64,000 nucleotides of DNA. It comes from Ashinkailepas kermadecensis (Eukaryota > Arthropoda > Thecostraca > Neolepadidae). Positions within the stretch are counted from its first letter, which is position 1, and every line of letters begins with the position of its first letter. A program made the position numbers and the translations under genes. Shown here piece by piece: positions 12,864 to 23,900 of the stretch. Under the pieces are notes generated by a model that saw only the letters and a list, made by a program, of their open reading frames with translations, was not told where the DNA came from and ran no database searches. The stretch is from contig JAOTOM010004120.1 of assembly GCA_034440615.1 (NCBI GenBank), forward strand, positions 159,501-223,500. Reading direction: 5' to 3'.

Positions 12864-12890
12864 TATCTATACCACAATATATGGGTGTAT

Positions 12891-12940
12891 ATTCCATGGG
12901 TCCAAACGTGAGCTATAGCTCACGTTTGGACCCATGGAAT
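12891..12940. repeat. Perfect 50-bp palindrome without spacer
   Basis: Each 25-base half is the exact reverse complement of the other, centred on GCTATAGC; the outer ends read ATTCCATGGG and CCCATGGAAT. It starts 28 bp outside the Ty3 right LTR. It could extrude as a cruciform or be a short foldback element. Confidence 0.95.
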
Positions 12941-13108
12941 TTCTCGCCCGTGGAAGGGCGGCTTGCAAACCGTCTCCTCGCTAAAATGCGTAAGTCGTCT
13001 CATGTTATTCGTCACAGTCGGTTATCGGGTCCGTCCTGTCCTGTCTTGCCGGCTAGCTTTTGCATTAAGTAACGGACGAACCCGGAATTAATTCCCTGTC
13101 AAATCCCT

Positions 13109-13148
13109 AATCATACCTAGTACGTTTGACGACGTACTAGGTATGATT
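13109..13148. repeat. Perfect 17-bp inverted repeat with 6-base loop
   Basis: The left arm AATCATACCTAGTACGT and the right arm ACGTACTAGGTATGATT flank TTGACG. Together with the palindrome at 12891-12940 it encloses a 168-bp segment, so the two hairpins may bound one small foldback unit. Confidence 0.9.
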
Positions 13149-14610
13149 GGTCAGTGCACTGTTCGCTTCTCAACGACACCAACTGAAGGTTTCATTTAGA
13201 CCTCAGAATGTTTACCCGACCCTCAGCATTCAAGGGCAATACATGTACTGACAGGTACAAAGCCTGATGGCGAGTTTCCAAGGATTGCACGGTAAACGTT
13301 GTTTTCCCCATCGTGACTGCTTTGCGATATTTCCCACTACAATAGTTAACTTGTACGAATCTGGTCTCTTTAATTTGTTTTTATTCCCTTTTAAAGCTTG
13401 TCCTTATGTGAATAAATGCCTGTACTGTCACGTCGCGCTGGTCTCTACGTCGGAGGTGTCAGGAAGTTTCGTAAGCATGGGAGGATGAATGTTCGTGACT
13501 CAAAGCTGATCGACTCAAAGGTAATCCATAGATGTCGGATTTTCTTTTCACGATGAAATATTAGGAAGTCAGAGGGGAACCATCTGCATATTTGTGCTCC
13601 CTTCCACTTCTGCAGTCTATGATGGCGTCAAGGATGACGCCCTTGGCATATGGCGCAACTGCACCTGCCGGGATCAAGGTTTTTTCCAAGTCAGTTTCAG
13701 TTGTGCATCAGGTGAATATGAAATGCGGGATCTTGAACTTAATATGTAAATATTATTTTTATCGCGGTGCCGGATTGAACCAAACTTGTGATGTTGCCCA
13801 CTAATATGCATAGGCAGAACATTTCTTTTATGGGTACCCTGCATTCCAATTTCATAGACATGGCATTAGAAAACCGATGCAATTATGAATATTGGCAGCA
13901 ACCACCATTTTCATGAGGATGTTCCATCGCAGAAAAGATGGCGTTGTCTAAAAGCGTCACTGATCCTCACCCCTCCAACCTGAGAAACCTGCAGGCTTGT
14001 CGCTACGAGGAAGAACTCTTACGGAGCGTGGTACCATTGCATCCATATTTGTGGTCTCCATTCTACGAGTTTCTTTAAGCATTAGGCCAGCGGGGACCAA
14101 AACCGATTGCCGTGATATTCATGTTGAATATGCAAATGAAGGACCGTTTACTTGAGGCCTGATGGGCGGAATTGACAAAATTGTTCCGCCAGAGACTATA
14201 AATCTGCACAAACATGTTTTCTTCAGCATACCCAATGACAGTAACCGGACGCTCCTCCGTCAAAAATGTGGGTCAGTAGTGCGAATGCGGTTTACCAACT
14301 TATGGGATCTAACGTTACGTTCAGTCAAGGATGACATCAAGACCCTCATAAACCCGCCGGAACCAAACCCATTGTCTGGTTGAATATGATGCAAATTACA
14401 ATGTATATGCAGGTAAACACACTGAAATGGCGGATCTCTGATAAACAAAATGTCCATGTCGTGCGATACTCCCATTCACTATTGACTATTCGGGTTAACG
14501 GTTATGGTCTGTTCCCTCCACAAGGGTTAATGGACCCTTGGCTCGGTGGCACCGGCCAAGCTGCCTGTTTGATGGGAATCAGGTGTTTGGCGTTTGATTG
14601 GAAGGCGAGC
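13149..14610. other. Intergenic, nothing recognised
   Basis: Short open frames only, with no conserved motif, RNA gene or repeat structure that I can identify. Base composition is balanced and CpG is present. Confidence 0.4.
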
Positions 14611-14614
14611 GAGA

Positions 14615-14665
<51 letters not shown>

Positions 14666-14687
14666 GAGAGAGAGAGAGAAAGAAAAA

Positions 14688-14718
<31 letters not shown>

Positions 14719-14725
14719 AAAAAAA

Positions 14726-14796
<71 letters not shown>
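14611..14796. repeat. Long purine tract: 48 consecutive G then GA/A runs
   Basis: Positions 14617-14664 are 48 uninterrupted G residues. They are followed by alternating (GA)n and oligo-A runs to about 14795, so one strand is pure purine over about 185 bp. The tract gives spurious open frames of glycine, arginine, glutamate and lysine in several frames. It has the composition needed for G-quadruplex or triplex DNA, and also for assembly error. Confidence 0.9.
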
Positions 14797-15072
14797 CAGG
14801 ACCGGGCGGGGCGTGCGGAGAGTGGAGGGAGTGGCACGGTGGCTCTCCCATCACGGGGTTACCAGTGTAGCACCTAGTAGCGTGGATAGGTGAAGGATAG
14901 GGGAAGGTCACCGGTGGAGGTGAGGTAGTGCGGCTTGACCGTGCACATTACGGGTGTTACTGGTCAACAGAACCTCCTTGGCTTAAGAATAGCTAGCTCG
15001 ACTGTGCTACCGCACTTCCACCGGTGAGCTACACCTATCCACTCTCCTGTGCTACAGCACAATGCATGATGA

Positions 15073-15985
15073 CGGATGATTTGAAGGTATTTAGGGCAAT
15101 AACTGGACACAATGAGCAGATCTTGCTGCAGAAAGACTTAGACAAGCTTGTGAAGTTGTCCGAAAAATGGCAAATGAAATGTAAATTTGATAAGTGCAAA
15201 ATCATGCATGTAGGTAGGCAGCATATGAAGGCGCCATACTTGATGGGTGGCCAAGTACTATCTGTGACTCAGCAGGAGAAGGACTTAGGTGTTACTTTGA
15301 ACACAAAATTTGGGGCATCAGAACGGACCAAAGAAGCCAGGTAGAAGGCACTAAGAATGCTTGTGGCAATAAATAGGAATGTATCATACAAAAGTGAGGA
15401 AGTCATCAGGAAGCTTCGCTGTGCATATGTCAGGCCACATTTGGGATACTGTGTTCAAGCCTGGTCCCCTAGTTATGAAAAATATTGTTGGCTTTTAGAG
15501 AGTACAAAAGAGGGCAACACAAATGGTTAATGGCATAAGCAACCTGGCATATGAGGAAAGATTGAAGAAATTGAATATGTTTCCACTTAGATATAGAAGG
15601 CTGAGAGGTGATCTCATGGGGGTGTTTAAATTTGTTCATGGTCAGGAACAGGGATATCTCAGGGAAATGTTTGAAACAGAAATGATGCAATTAGAGGTCA
15701 TCGATTAAAAATTAAAGTTAATCACAACAGGACAAGGTTAAGACAGTCTTTCTTCACCAACAGGGTAGTAGAACATTGTAACCAGCTGCCAGAAACCATT
15801 GTCGGTAGCAGTACACTGAACATCTTTAAAAACAGCATAGACACTTATTATAAGAAAAGACGGCTTGCCTTTCGGTATTCCAGGGAAGGCTGATCGACGG
15901 ATTTGGTGGGCAACTGGTTCAGTGTCCAGAATGCAACCAAGAAGGGCCCTTGTGGCTCATAGTTGCACTGATCTTTTATGTTTTT
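15073..15985 (+). mobile_element. CR1-like LINE fragment (3' end of reverse transcriptase)
   Basis: The sequence parallels the 3' third of the CR1 element at 57.8-62.3 kb, beginning in the segment that corresponds to DDLKVFRAITGHN just after the YADD-type motif. It continues through CKIMHVGRQHMKAPYL and the C-terminal segments to the shared 3' end (CATAGTTGCACTGATC followed by TTTATGT repeats). Internal stops and small indels show it is a dead, 5'-truncated copy, as is usual for CR1 insertions. Confidence 0.85.
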
Positions 15986-16157
15986 ATGTCTTTATGAAGG
16001 CAGTGGGCGGGCCTAAGTGAATTGGGGACGGAGGACACTCCGTAGTATCCCATGTCAAAAGTCGAAATTTTGGGAAGCCAACACTTGTCCCCTTAACTTG
16101 CCAACTGCACTCAACCCCTCAACTGCACTTGCCCCCTCAAACGTATATAATCAACAC

Positions 16158-16290
16158 CCCTGCTATAACGTAAGACTTGTTGAACGTAAATGTACACTTG
16201 CCTTGAACTTGCTTGCAAAACCTCTTTCAAGGCGGCGCAACTAACCTCTATGGTCCGGCAAGCCTCTAAATACCTCCCTTTCCTTGTAGT
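16158..16290. repeat. Dispersed repeat, copy 1 (unknown family)
   Basis: This segment resembles 55230-55370 over about 130 bp: CTATAACGTAA, AACG(T/C)AAATGTA(C/T)ACTTG, CTTGCTTGCAAAA/CTTTGCTTGCAAAA and AAGGCGG(C/T)GCAA are shared in order. No coding capacity or terminal structure is evident, so it may be part of a mobile element not otherwise visible here. Confidence 0.6.
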
Positions 16291-17460
16291 CATGAGCTAA
16301 TTCGCGTTTGGTGTGTTTTCCAGCATGCTCCGTTTTACTTTCATCCATGCTAAGCATTCTGTGATTGACGATACGACCTATTGCCTGTGGGACGACCCAA
16401 TTGTCCAGCCCTTGTGACGTCACTGATTGAAAATATTGGTAGGGCTTGGTACCTCTTTCTTCTTCCATAGATGCTTGAACCCACGGCGCGCGCCGCACGT
16501 ATTGCTAGGTACGCGATTATCGTAGGGATGGTTTGTGATGTCAATATGCCATTTCGAGAAAACAAGATGCAGGAACACATTTCTGAATGTGATTAAGACA
16601 ATGAAACCATTCATTTCCACCAGAAATGTGCCAACATTTTCGTTTTTAATTTGTTTGCAGAGTTGGGAAAAATGGGGATTTTGGATGCTATTGTGCTTTA
16701 AGGTGTTCACAAGACACGTTTCACACACACTTTACCTCCATAAAATAAACCAATGAGCAAGATTTGACTAGGTCAGATTAGATTGGGATTTTTTTAATGC
16801 TGAAAATTCGGTACATTTGCAGTTCAATGTAGGTAGGTAACTTGATTTTTTTAAATCTAAAAATACAATGCTTTTCAGTGTGGTAAAGTATGTGCGATTG
16901 GCTATATTTGTGAAGTGATGATTATTATGTTGCATTTCTTTTTTCCAGCTGAAAGCAATTGCAAAGAAACACAGAAAATGAGTGGTAATTGCCATCATCT
17001 TAATCATCTTAATCACATTAAAATATATTCAATTAAAAAAATGCATCCAAAGAATCAAAAGTTGCCCTGATCTGTAATATATGGGCACTAAATGACCAAA
17101 CCTGGTTGATGCACCCTAAAACTCAAATAACCAACCAACCAACCTGATCTGAAATAATACCAAATTGAATATTTGATTTGATATCAAATTGATATTGAAA
17201 TTGATATTGAAATTGACCAATTTGATACCCTGAAGGTATCAAAACATTCAATCCACACAAACATTTATGTATAGAGATGATGGGTTTAATGTGGGATCAG
17301 ATACTCACCCCAAGTATTGAATATCTGGCTTACTGTGTCAGAGAATCACCAGCATAGATACTTGTCAGTATGTTGTAAAATACAACATATGGTTGAGAGC
17401 TGCTAATTTTGTGTTGTGGCATTATTCATGGAGTTTGGCACTTGGCAGGCTTCATGGTCA
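16291..17460. other. AT-rich intergenic DNA with one shared dispersed segment
   Basis: Positions about 16690-16755 (CACAAGACACGTTTCACACA, then TTTACCTCCATAAA) resemble 33620-33660 in the interior of the hAT-like element, indicating a dispersed repeat. The rest is AT-rich and low in CpG. I see no gene. Confidence 0.4.
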
Positions 17461-17467
17461 TTACTCC

Positions 17468-17645
17468 CCAATAGCTCAATTGGTTAGAGCACTGGTCTGC
17501 ATTGCTCTCCCCTGTTCTAGCAAGACAGGTCCCTTCATGAGCTCACACAGCCTCCAGCTTAAACAGCTTGCTGGCCACTGGCCTGATATGGTTGAGGGTG
17601 TGGTGACAGTTGATGGCACATTAAACTCCCAGGAAAAATGTAACT
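17468..17645 (+). mobile_element. Possible tRNA-derived SINE, decayed
   Basis: TAGCTCAATTGGTTAGAGCA is a good RNA polymerase III A box of the tRNA type, in a tRNA-like position. The expected B box is not clear. About 100 bp downstream comes a segment ending CACATTAAACTCCCAGG. The sequence is not a foldable tRNA gene, so an old CpG-depleted SINE is the best reading. Confidence 0.4.
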
Positions 17646-17649
17646 ATTG

Positions 17650-18899
17650 AACTGTGATACCCAGATCAGGTGGTGAGGCCAGGGTTCACAAAGTGATCTC
17701 TGTTTAGCATAGCAACCTGGTCCATAATGCAACCCCATCAAGCATGCAGACTTTTTAATCACTGCATAGGAAGAACTGGCCATTCAAACCAAGATTAGGA
17801 TAATTATCTGGGAGTTTGCTTTTTGTGTGCAATATATGTGTATGCATGAGATATCAGCACTGGTATGTTCAGGGCTGCCATTCTAGCCATTTACTTCTCC
17901 AAAACTGGGGAAATGAAACACAAAGAGAGAGATTAAAACCCTTTTTAACCCACCCACCTGGGGGGGGGGGGGGTGATATGTGCCCCCATAAGGTTTTCCA
18001 TGGATAGTGAAAGAATGGCATGCAGCAGCATGCCAAAATTTGGCATACCTTTTTCCACATCAATTTGGCATGTGTGAAAATTTTGAGGTCAGTCCATCTA
18101 TGGTCAATGAGTTAGTCAAGGCCAAGTGAGGTCACCTCCAGAAAAGTTAAACCAGTTGTGATGCTTTAACAGATAGAGATATTGTAATGAAACTTTCACA
18201 GTTTGCTTATCTTTAGAGAGGAACAAAACATGCCAGAGGAATTTTTGATTTTTTTGTTTTTGTTTTTGATGACATTAGTTTTGCATATTTGACCATTATG
18301 GTTAAAATTGAAGATTCTTGCTAAGGTAAGCATTGTAACTGCCCACTGTTTTCCGTGGACAGCCCCGCATCTGCTCGTCTTGTCAGCGACTTGCTATCTG
18401 TGAACTTAGGTGCGGTGCAGATATTGTCGATAGTCCAATTGTCTTCGATGTTTCTCACTGACGACTTGCCGGAGGCCAAGTCGATGATACGCCTCCACTC
18501 GACAGACAGGCCAGATGGTACAATGTGTTTATAGTCCATTCAAGAGCAGTCCAACAACCAAACCTTGCGCCATGCTGATCGTCTGGATCCAACGGTCCAG
18601 ATCCAACTCGGAGGTCTTACAGTTGGTTTCTTGGTTGGTTTATGAACTCAGCAACACAACACAACACACAACAACACTGTCCAGAGTCTATCGTCACTTT
18701 GTCATGAGAGCGAGTACAAGACGGCTCGCTCCCGGAGGTGTTCTCAGCTTGCCTTCCTAAGCTTACCTAACCTCCCATAGTCAGGGGCCTTCTATATATA
18801 CCTCTCATATTGGTTGTGTGCATTGGTTGCAGGAATGCTGTATAGTGGGGAACAGAGCCTTGGATTGGTCGTTTAGATAATGGAAGTCGGCTGATGGTG
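17650..18899. other. Intergenic, no gene recognised
   Basis: Low-CpG DNA with a short run of 13 G at 17960-17972. A more CpG-rich island lies at about 18350-18770, where only short open frames without motifs are present. Nothing supports a gene. Confidence 0.35.
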
Positions 18900-19280
18900 C
18901 AGACTCGGATAATGACCGATTGGTGTCATACATAAATGCAGGCGATGTGTACGAAAGGTTTGGAGCTTGCACGAGATGAAGCAATACATCACATTGCCTA
19001 AGATCCTGCTGGCAATAAAGGCAATAAGCTGAGGTGGCAAAACAGAACGAATGGTTTGTAGACAAAGGCAGAGCGTGCGTGAGACGAAGCAATACATCAC
19101 ATTGCCTAAGATCTGGCAATAATGGCAATAAGGGCAATAAGCTGAGGTGGCAAAACAAAGTCGTTATCACAATTGGTGGCATAAATCTGGGCGATGCATA
19201 CAAAGGTTTTGGAGAGAGTGCGAGATGAAGCAATACATCACTGGCAATAAAGGCAATAAGCTGAGGTGGCAAAACAAAAT
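18900..19280. repeat. Tandem repeat, about three degenerate long units
   Basis: The block GAAGCAATACATCAC...GGCAATAA...GGCAATAAGCTGAGGTGGC plus AAAACA recurs about three times with spacing of about 120-150 bp and internal insertions. It is not coding. Confidence 0.75.
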
Positions 19281-19284
19281 TGAT

Positions 19285-20790
19285 ACCTCAAACTATGTTG
19301 GGGCCATAGCAAGTTTTTAGCCTGTCAGCAGCTTGCCGGGGTACAGAAGCGCACTGTGTGACACAACATGGCATGGATAACTGTTACAGCATTTTATATG
19401 AGAGCCGGTGGACTTTAAACATCGTTTTGCCATCTGCTCTACCCATTAGAGCAAATCATAATTAATGAAAGTTGAACACTCAAAATTTGGAAATTAAAAA
19501 AGAAGATTTTGGGTTAACACAAATTTTAGGACTATGGTCAATTTCGCCTTCCTTTTCTGATTCTAAAATTTTATTTTTAAAATCTCCCCAAAAATGAACT
19601 CCCCACAGCCAAAACATTAAGTCAGTTGTGAAAGCATAGACCCCTAAGTGACATCATTTTTTGGGGAGGGGATAAATTTTCAGGGTGGTTTCTGGCCCTA
19701 CTCGTCGAGCACTTTCTGATGACACCTTCGTTTTTGTGCGACACTTAGCTTGGAGATTAGAGTGGGGGGGGGTGTATCAACCCCAGTTCAAGATGGTGTG
19801 AGGATCTGACCGGGAAGATGGGGAGGGTTGAAGACAGCTATGCCATATGCTTTTCAGGCTTTTGGTACTCCAAGCTTTGGCAAAGATCTGTCCAGCGGAG
19901 AGATTTTGATCCTTTTTTAGCTGCCATGGGTTGTCCTCCATTCCCAACATGGTTTTACCTTCTTGAAACTAAACAGCCCAATTCACCATCCTGTGGGCAT
20001 GATTCTGGACCTGGGTGTTATTGTGTATTCATTTGCCAGTACTTTGGCTGATACAGATAATTTTCCAATCCAGAAACATGCTCTACTCATACTTCTTAAT
20101 AGATGGTTGGTTGGTTGTGGAAGTTTAGGAGCAATTGACTGCATGGGTTATGCAGTGCCCTGTCAATAGATGGTGTTCATCAATATGAGCAATTGATGTT
20201 AACTATGTAGTTATAGGGTTGATATGAATCATGTAATACTTCTGGCCTTGAAATGAAAATCAATTACACAAATGACTAATACAATTTATCAAGGAGTCAA
20301 CATGCCCACACATCCCCAAGCCATCACTATGTCAACTGAGTTAGATATGCTTGATAACTAAAGGTTTGCATTGCATCTGATTGGGCAAGTGGGATGTATT
20401 TGGGCACTAATCAGAGGAAAGTAAGTCCCAATTGTAGTATATAAATTTTGTCATTGCATGAGGGAGGGAACTTATTGATCATTTAATTCTTACTTTCTCA
20501 TCACTAAGACTGCTTGCACATGTCACCACAACAACACAGCATGTATCACTAATGAGTGATGCATCCATATGTCTTCTTCAGTTGTATCCAGGGAAACTGC
20601 TAATAATTCCAAAATGACTGCTGTAAACCTGACATTATTATTTAAATATGTATGTTGTGATATGCATGGTACCTCATCACTCATGTTAATCTGGCTCAAT
20701 TTAGTGAAATGAATGACACTTTTGGTTCCTGTGGGGGTAACTGTACCCCAACAGTAGGAGTGTTCATGTTGTGGACATTGACTGCACACG
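19285..20790. other. CpG-poor DNA upstream of HPS3
   Basis: AT-rich sequence with very few CpG dinucleotides and no recognisable gene. It should contain the HPS3 promoter or a 5' untranslated intron, but I see no convincing TATA box or initiator. Confidence 0.35.
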
Positions 20791-20801
20791 TTTTGTTTCA
20801 G
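20791..20801 (+). promoter_or_regulatory. Candidate 3' splice site upstream of the HPS3 start codon
   Basis: TTTTGTTTCAG ends 14 bases before the HPS3 ATG. It would suit an intron within the 5' untranslated region, implying an unmapped first non-coding exon further upstream. Confidence 0.45.
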
Positions 20802-20815
20802 AGCAGGTCTCAGTC

Positions 20816-20941
20816 ATGGTGCATGTTATAGATGCCCACCACTTTTCTGGGCAGCAGATCATCACCATTGATCATCCATTGGCAATGACAGCAGGTCCAG
20901 AGAATATCATTTTTGTCTCCACTCCAGATCACAACATGCAT
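20816..20941 (+). CDS. HPS3: HPS3 exon 1
   Basis: Encodes residues 1-42, starting [14 protein letters not shown], the counterpart of the human start MVQLYNLHPFGSQQ. It ends HNMH before the donor GTAAGG, phase 0. This is the first blade region of the N-terminal propeller-like HPS3_N domain. The exon contains no CpG dinucleotide. Confidence 0.85.
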
Positions 20942-23900
20942 GTAAGGACTATTGGTGAACAGCCTGTTGATGCCTTGCTAGTAAATGTCACTCACCTACA
21001 CTCAATGTTACTCCATGGATTGTGTTGCATAATTCTGGAATGCAGATTATCATTGGTGCTGACAAAGCCATCAGCAGATTCAAACACCCTGCATTATTTT
21101 GATTGTCAGATCTGAATGAATTTTGAAGTGTGCATTGAAGGTTGCCTTGCCTGCCTCGTTATATTTCAATCCTTTGTTCAGCAAAATGTGTGATGAGTTA
21201 CCAGTTCCTCTGTGTCTCCTTAGATTCTGAATGTAGAGAATGGAGAGCCAGTGAAGCCACCATTCTCCACTGTGGATGCAGCCATCAGCATTTGCTACTC
21301 TCAGAAAGGTGTGCTCAGTGTATGAGCCTACCCCACCCTTCATTTTGCCAGCCTGTCATCTTCCTTTTTCCAACCTGTCCTCTTTCATTTTGCCAACCTG
21401 ATACATTAACAACAATTTTGTTCACTGTGTCAGGTCATGCTTGCAGCTATGTTCTAGTCAGTGCACAGTAAGTATGCAGGGCAAAACAGCGCCAAACTGG
21501 GCCATCACTTTGATAGGCTTTACATGCTAATGGCATTCTGACTGCATCCTGCATATGGAAATGTGGGTATGATAAGATATAGGCTGGGGAGGCATGATAT
21601 AATCAAGTCACGCTCGATCTAGTTTTCCTTTCTTATGTACCAAACAATAGAGTATCCACTGGCCGTTGGATGCCCTGATGCTGTTCTCGGTAGTTATAAT
21701 GTGTATGAGAGCTGCACGTGTCGCACCTGGAGCCCCCCCTCCCCACTGACGACCCATCCGCGCCGGAAGGTTATCGTTGGCAGCTGTCGAAACTCCCAGG
21801 ACGGTGGGGAACCTGCGAACTGTCGGTGCCTGCCCTGCACACGCTGCCTGGCGCAGGCGATTGGCTGGGTTTTGTCAGTCTGTTTCATTCTGTTATCATA
21901 TATAATTGCTAGTAACACTGATGTGCAAGGGGCGGTGATGGCCGAGTGGTTAAGGTGTTGATCTCTGGGTACCAAAGGCCCCAGGTTCAACACTCGCACC
22001 ACTCGGGACATTTCCCAATCCCGCGGCCCACCGGCGCCAATAGCAGTAATCGTACATAAAGTGCGTCGAGAACCACCCAATAAACAAACAAACACTGATA
22101 TGGAAGGCTGCTATCACCTCAGTTGAAGTCTAGGTGCATGATTTTTTCATGTATCCGTTTTCAGTTGTCCAGCTTGCACCTACTCCGCTTTTGCCCTTTC
22201 TACTATTGTGTTCTGTTTGGTTCCCATGCAGCTATCCCTCAGCCACAATCTGTAGCCCCACCTCCTGAACGGATGGGTGAACACGCCATGTATTTAGGTG
22301 TGGATGTATGCGTGTATGCGTTGTGGTGTATGCGTTTCAGATCCAATTCAGATTTAGGAAACCGTGTATGCGTTTCCTAGGTGTATGCGTATCAGATCCA
22401 AGTTAGTTTTCACCAACTGCTCGTGCATAAATTGCATTCTCCTTTACCATGAACTGTGGCCGAGAAGTTCAGGGGCAATGTGTCCCAACCGAAATGTTGT
22501 GGTTTAGACTCCCACAGTGATAAATTATTCGTGAAATAGGGTGGAATATACCACTTCCTGAACACCCAATTGACATCCTTCTCCAAGAAGTATCGACATC
22601 CTGCTCCTTGATCCGTGCTTATGAAGTCTTCGTGTTTCCTTTCTAAGACTAACTCGCTTATAAGTATCATGTTCATGCTCTCGATAAGGAATGATGATAC
22701 ACGAACATTTCGCAACGCAATTTCAGGTAAAGGGGATACATATAATGTGATATGGCATACAATACCAGTTTATAGCAAAGACATTATTCTTCCTATCCCG
22801 AATATAGCTTTTCCTAACTTATGAATATCAAAACAAATGATAAAGGTACAGCCATTATTGCCTAAACCATTGGCTCAAATTTTAGTCTGAATCACATCAA
22901 AATCATTTTAAAGGACACTAATTTCATGGCAAATTTCGACATCCTACTGTGCCCGTTTGGACATCTCACACCTAACGAAAAACCATTATTTTAACCCTGG
23001 ACTCTCACTTGCCGCTGCTCTTCGCCCACAACGAATCGACGCAACAGATTTGCGATGCTATGTGACCCATACAGTCGACGTGTTGTTAAAAAACTACCAC
23101 GACCACCACCTTTTGTATGAAGTATTCACTGGTCACTCGCTCCTGCCACTGTCCTCTGAGGGTGCCCTCTGAGGGTGAATGACTGCTGTCGTGAATGATG
23201 ATTGTCCTCTTATGGCGGCTGTCTTCTGATAACTGCTCGCCTCTGACAGCAGCTGTCCTCTGATGAATGCTCCCTTCTGACGGCGGCTGTCCTTTGATGA
23301 ATGCTCACCTCTGACTGTGGCTGTCCTCTGATGAATGCTCACATCTGATGGCGGTTGTCCTCTGATTAATGCTCCCATCTGATGGCGGCCGTCCTCTGAG
23401 GAATGTTCGCCTCTGATGGTGGCTGTCCTATGATGAATGCTCACCTCTGACGGTGGCTGTCCTATGATGAATGTCCGTCTCTGACGGTGGCTGTCTTTTG
23501 ATCGCGGCTGACCTCTGACGTCGGCAGGCGACTACGTGGCTGCGCTGGAGGCGAAGGAGTCGCGCCACAGTGCCGACTTCTCCTACATCCGCGTGTACCG
23601 CCACTGGGCGCAGACGGAGCGCGGCCAGCCCATGCGGGCGCGCATCGCCGCCCGCGTCACGCCGTCCAGCGCCGCCGCGGCTCCCGCGCTCGAGATGATC
23701 GAGGTGCGGCCGGTAACCCCACCCGTCGCCAGGTGGGGTCGGGTGGCATCGTCACGGGGAATAGGTGGTATCGTGCTGGAGGTCAGACGGGGTTGTCCTC
23801 TGGGTCGGGTGCGACCGTCACGGAGGCTAGATGGTGTCGTTCTGGAGGTCAGATGGGGTTATCCTCGGGATCAGATGGGACTATTACGGAGGCTAGATGG

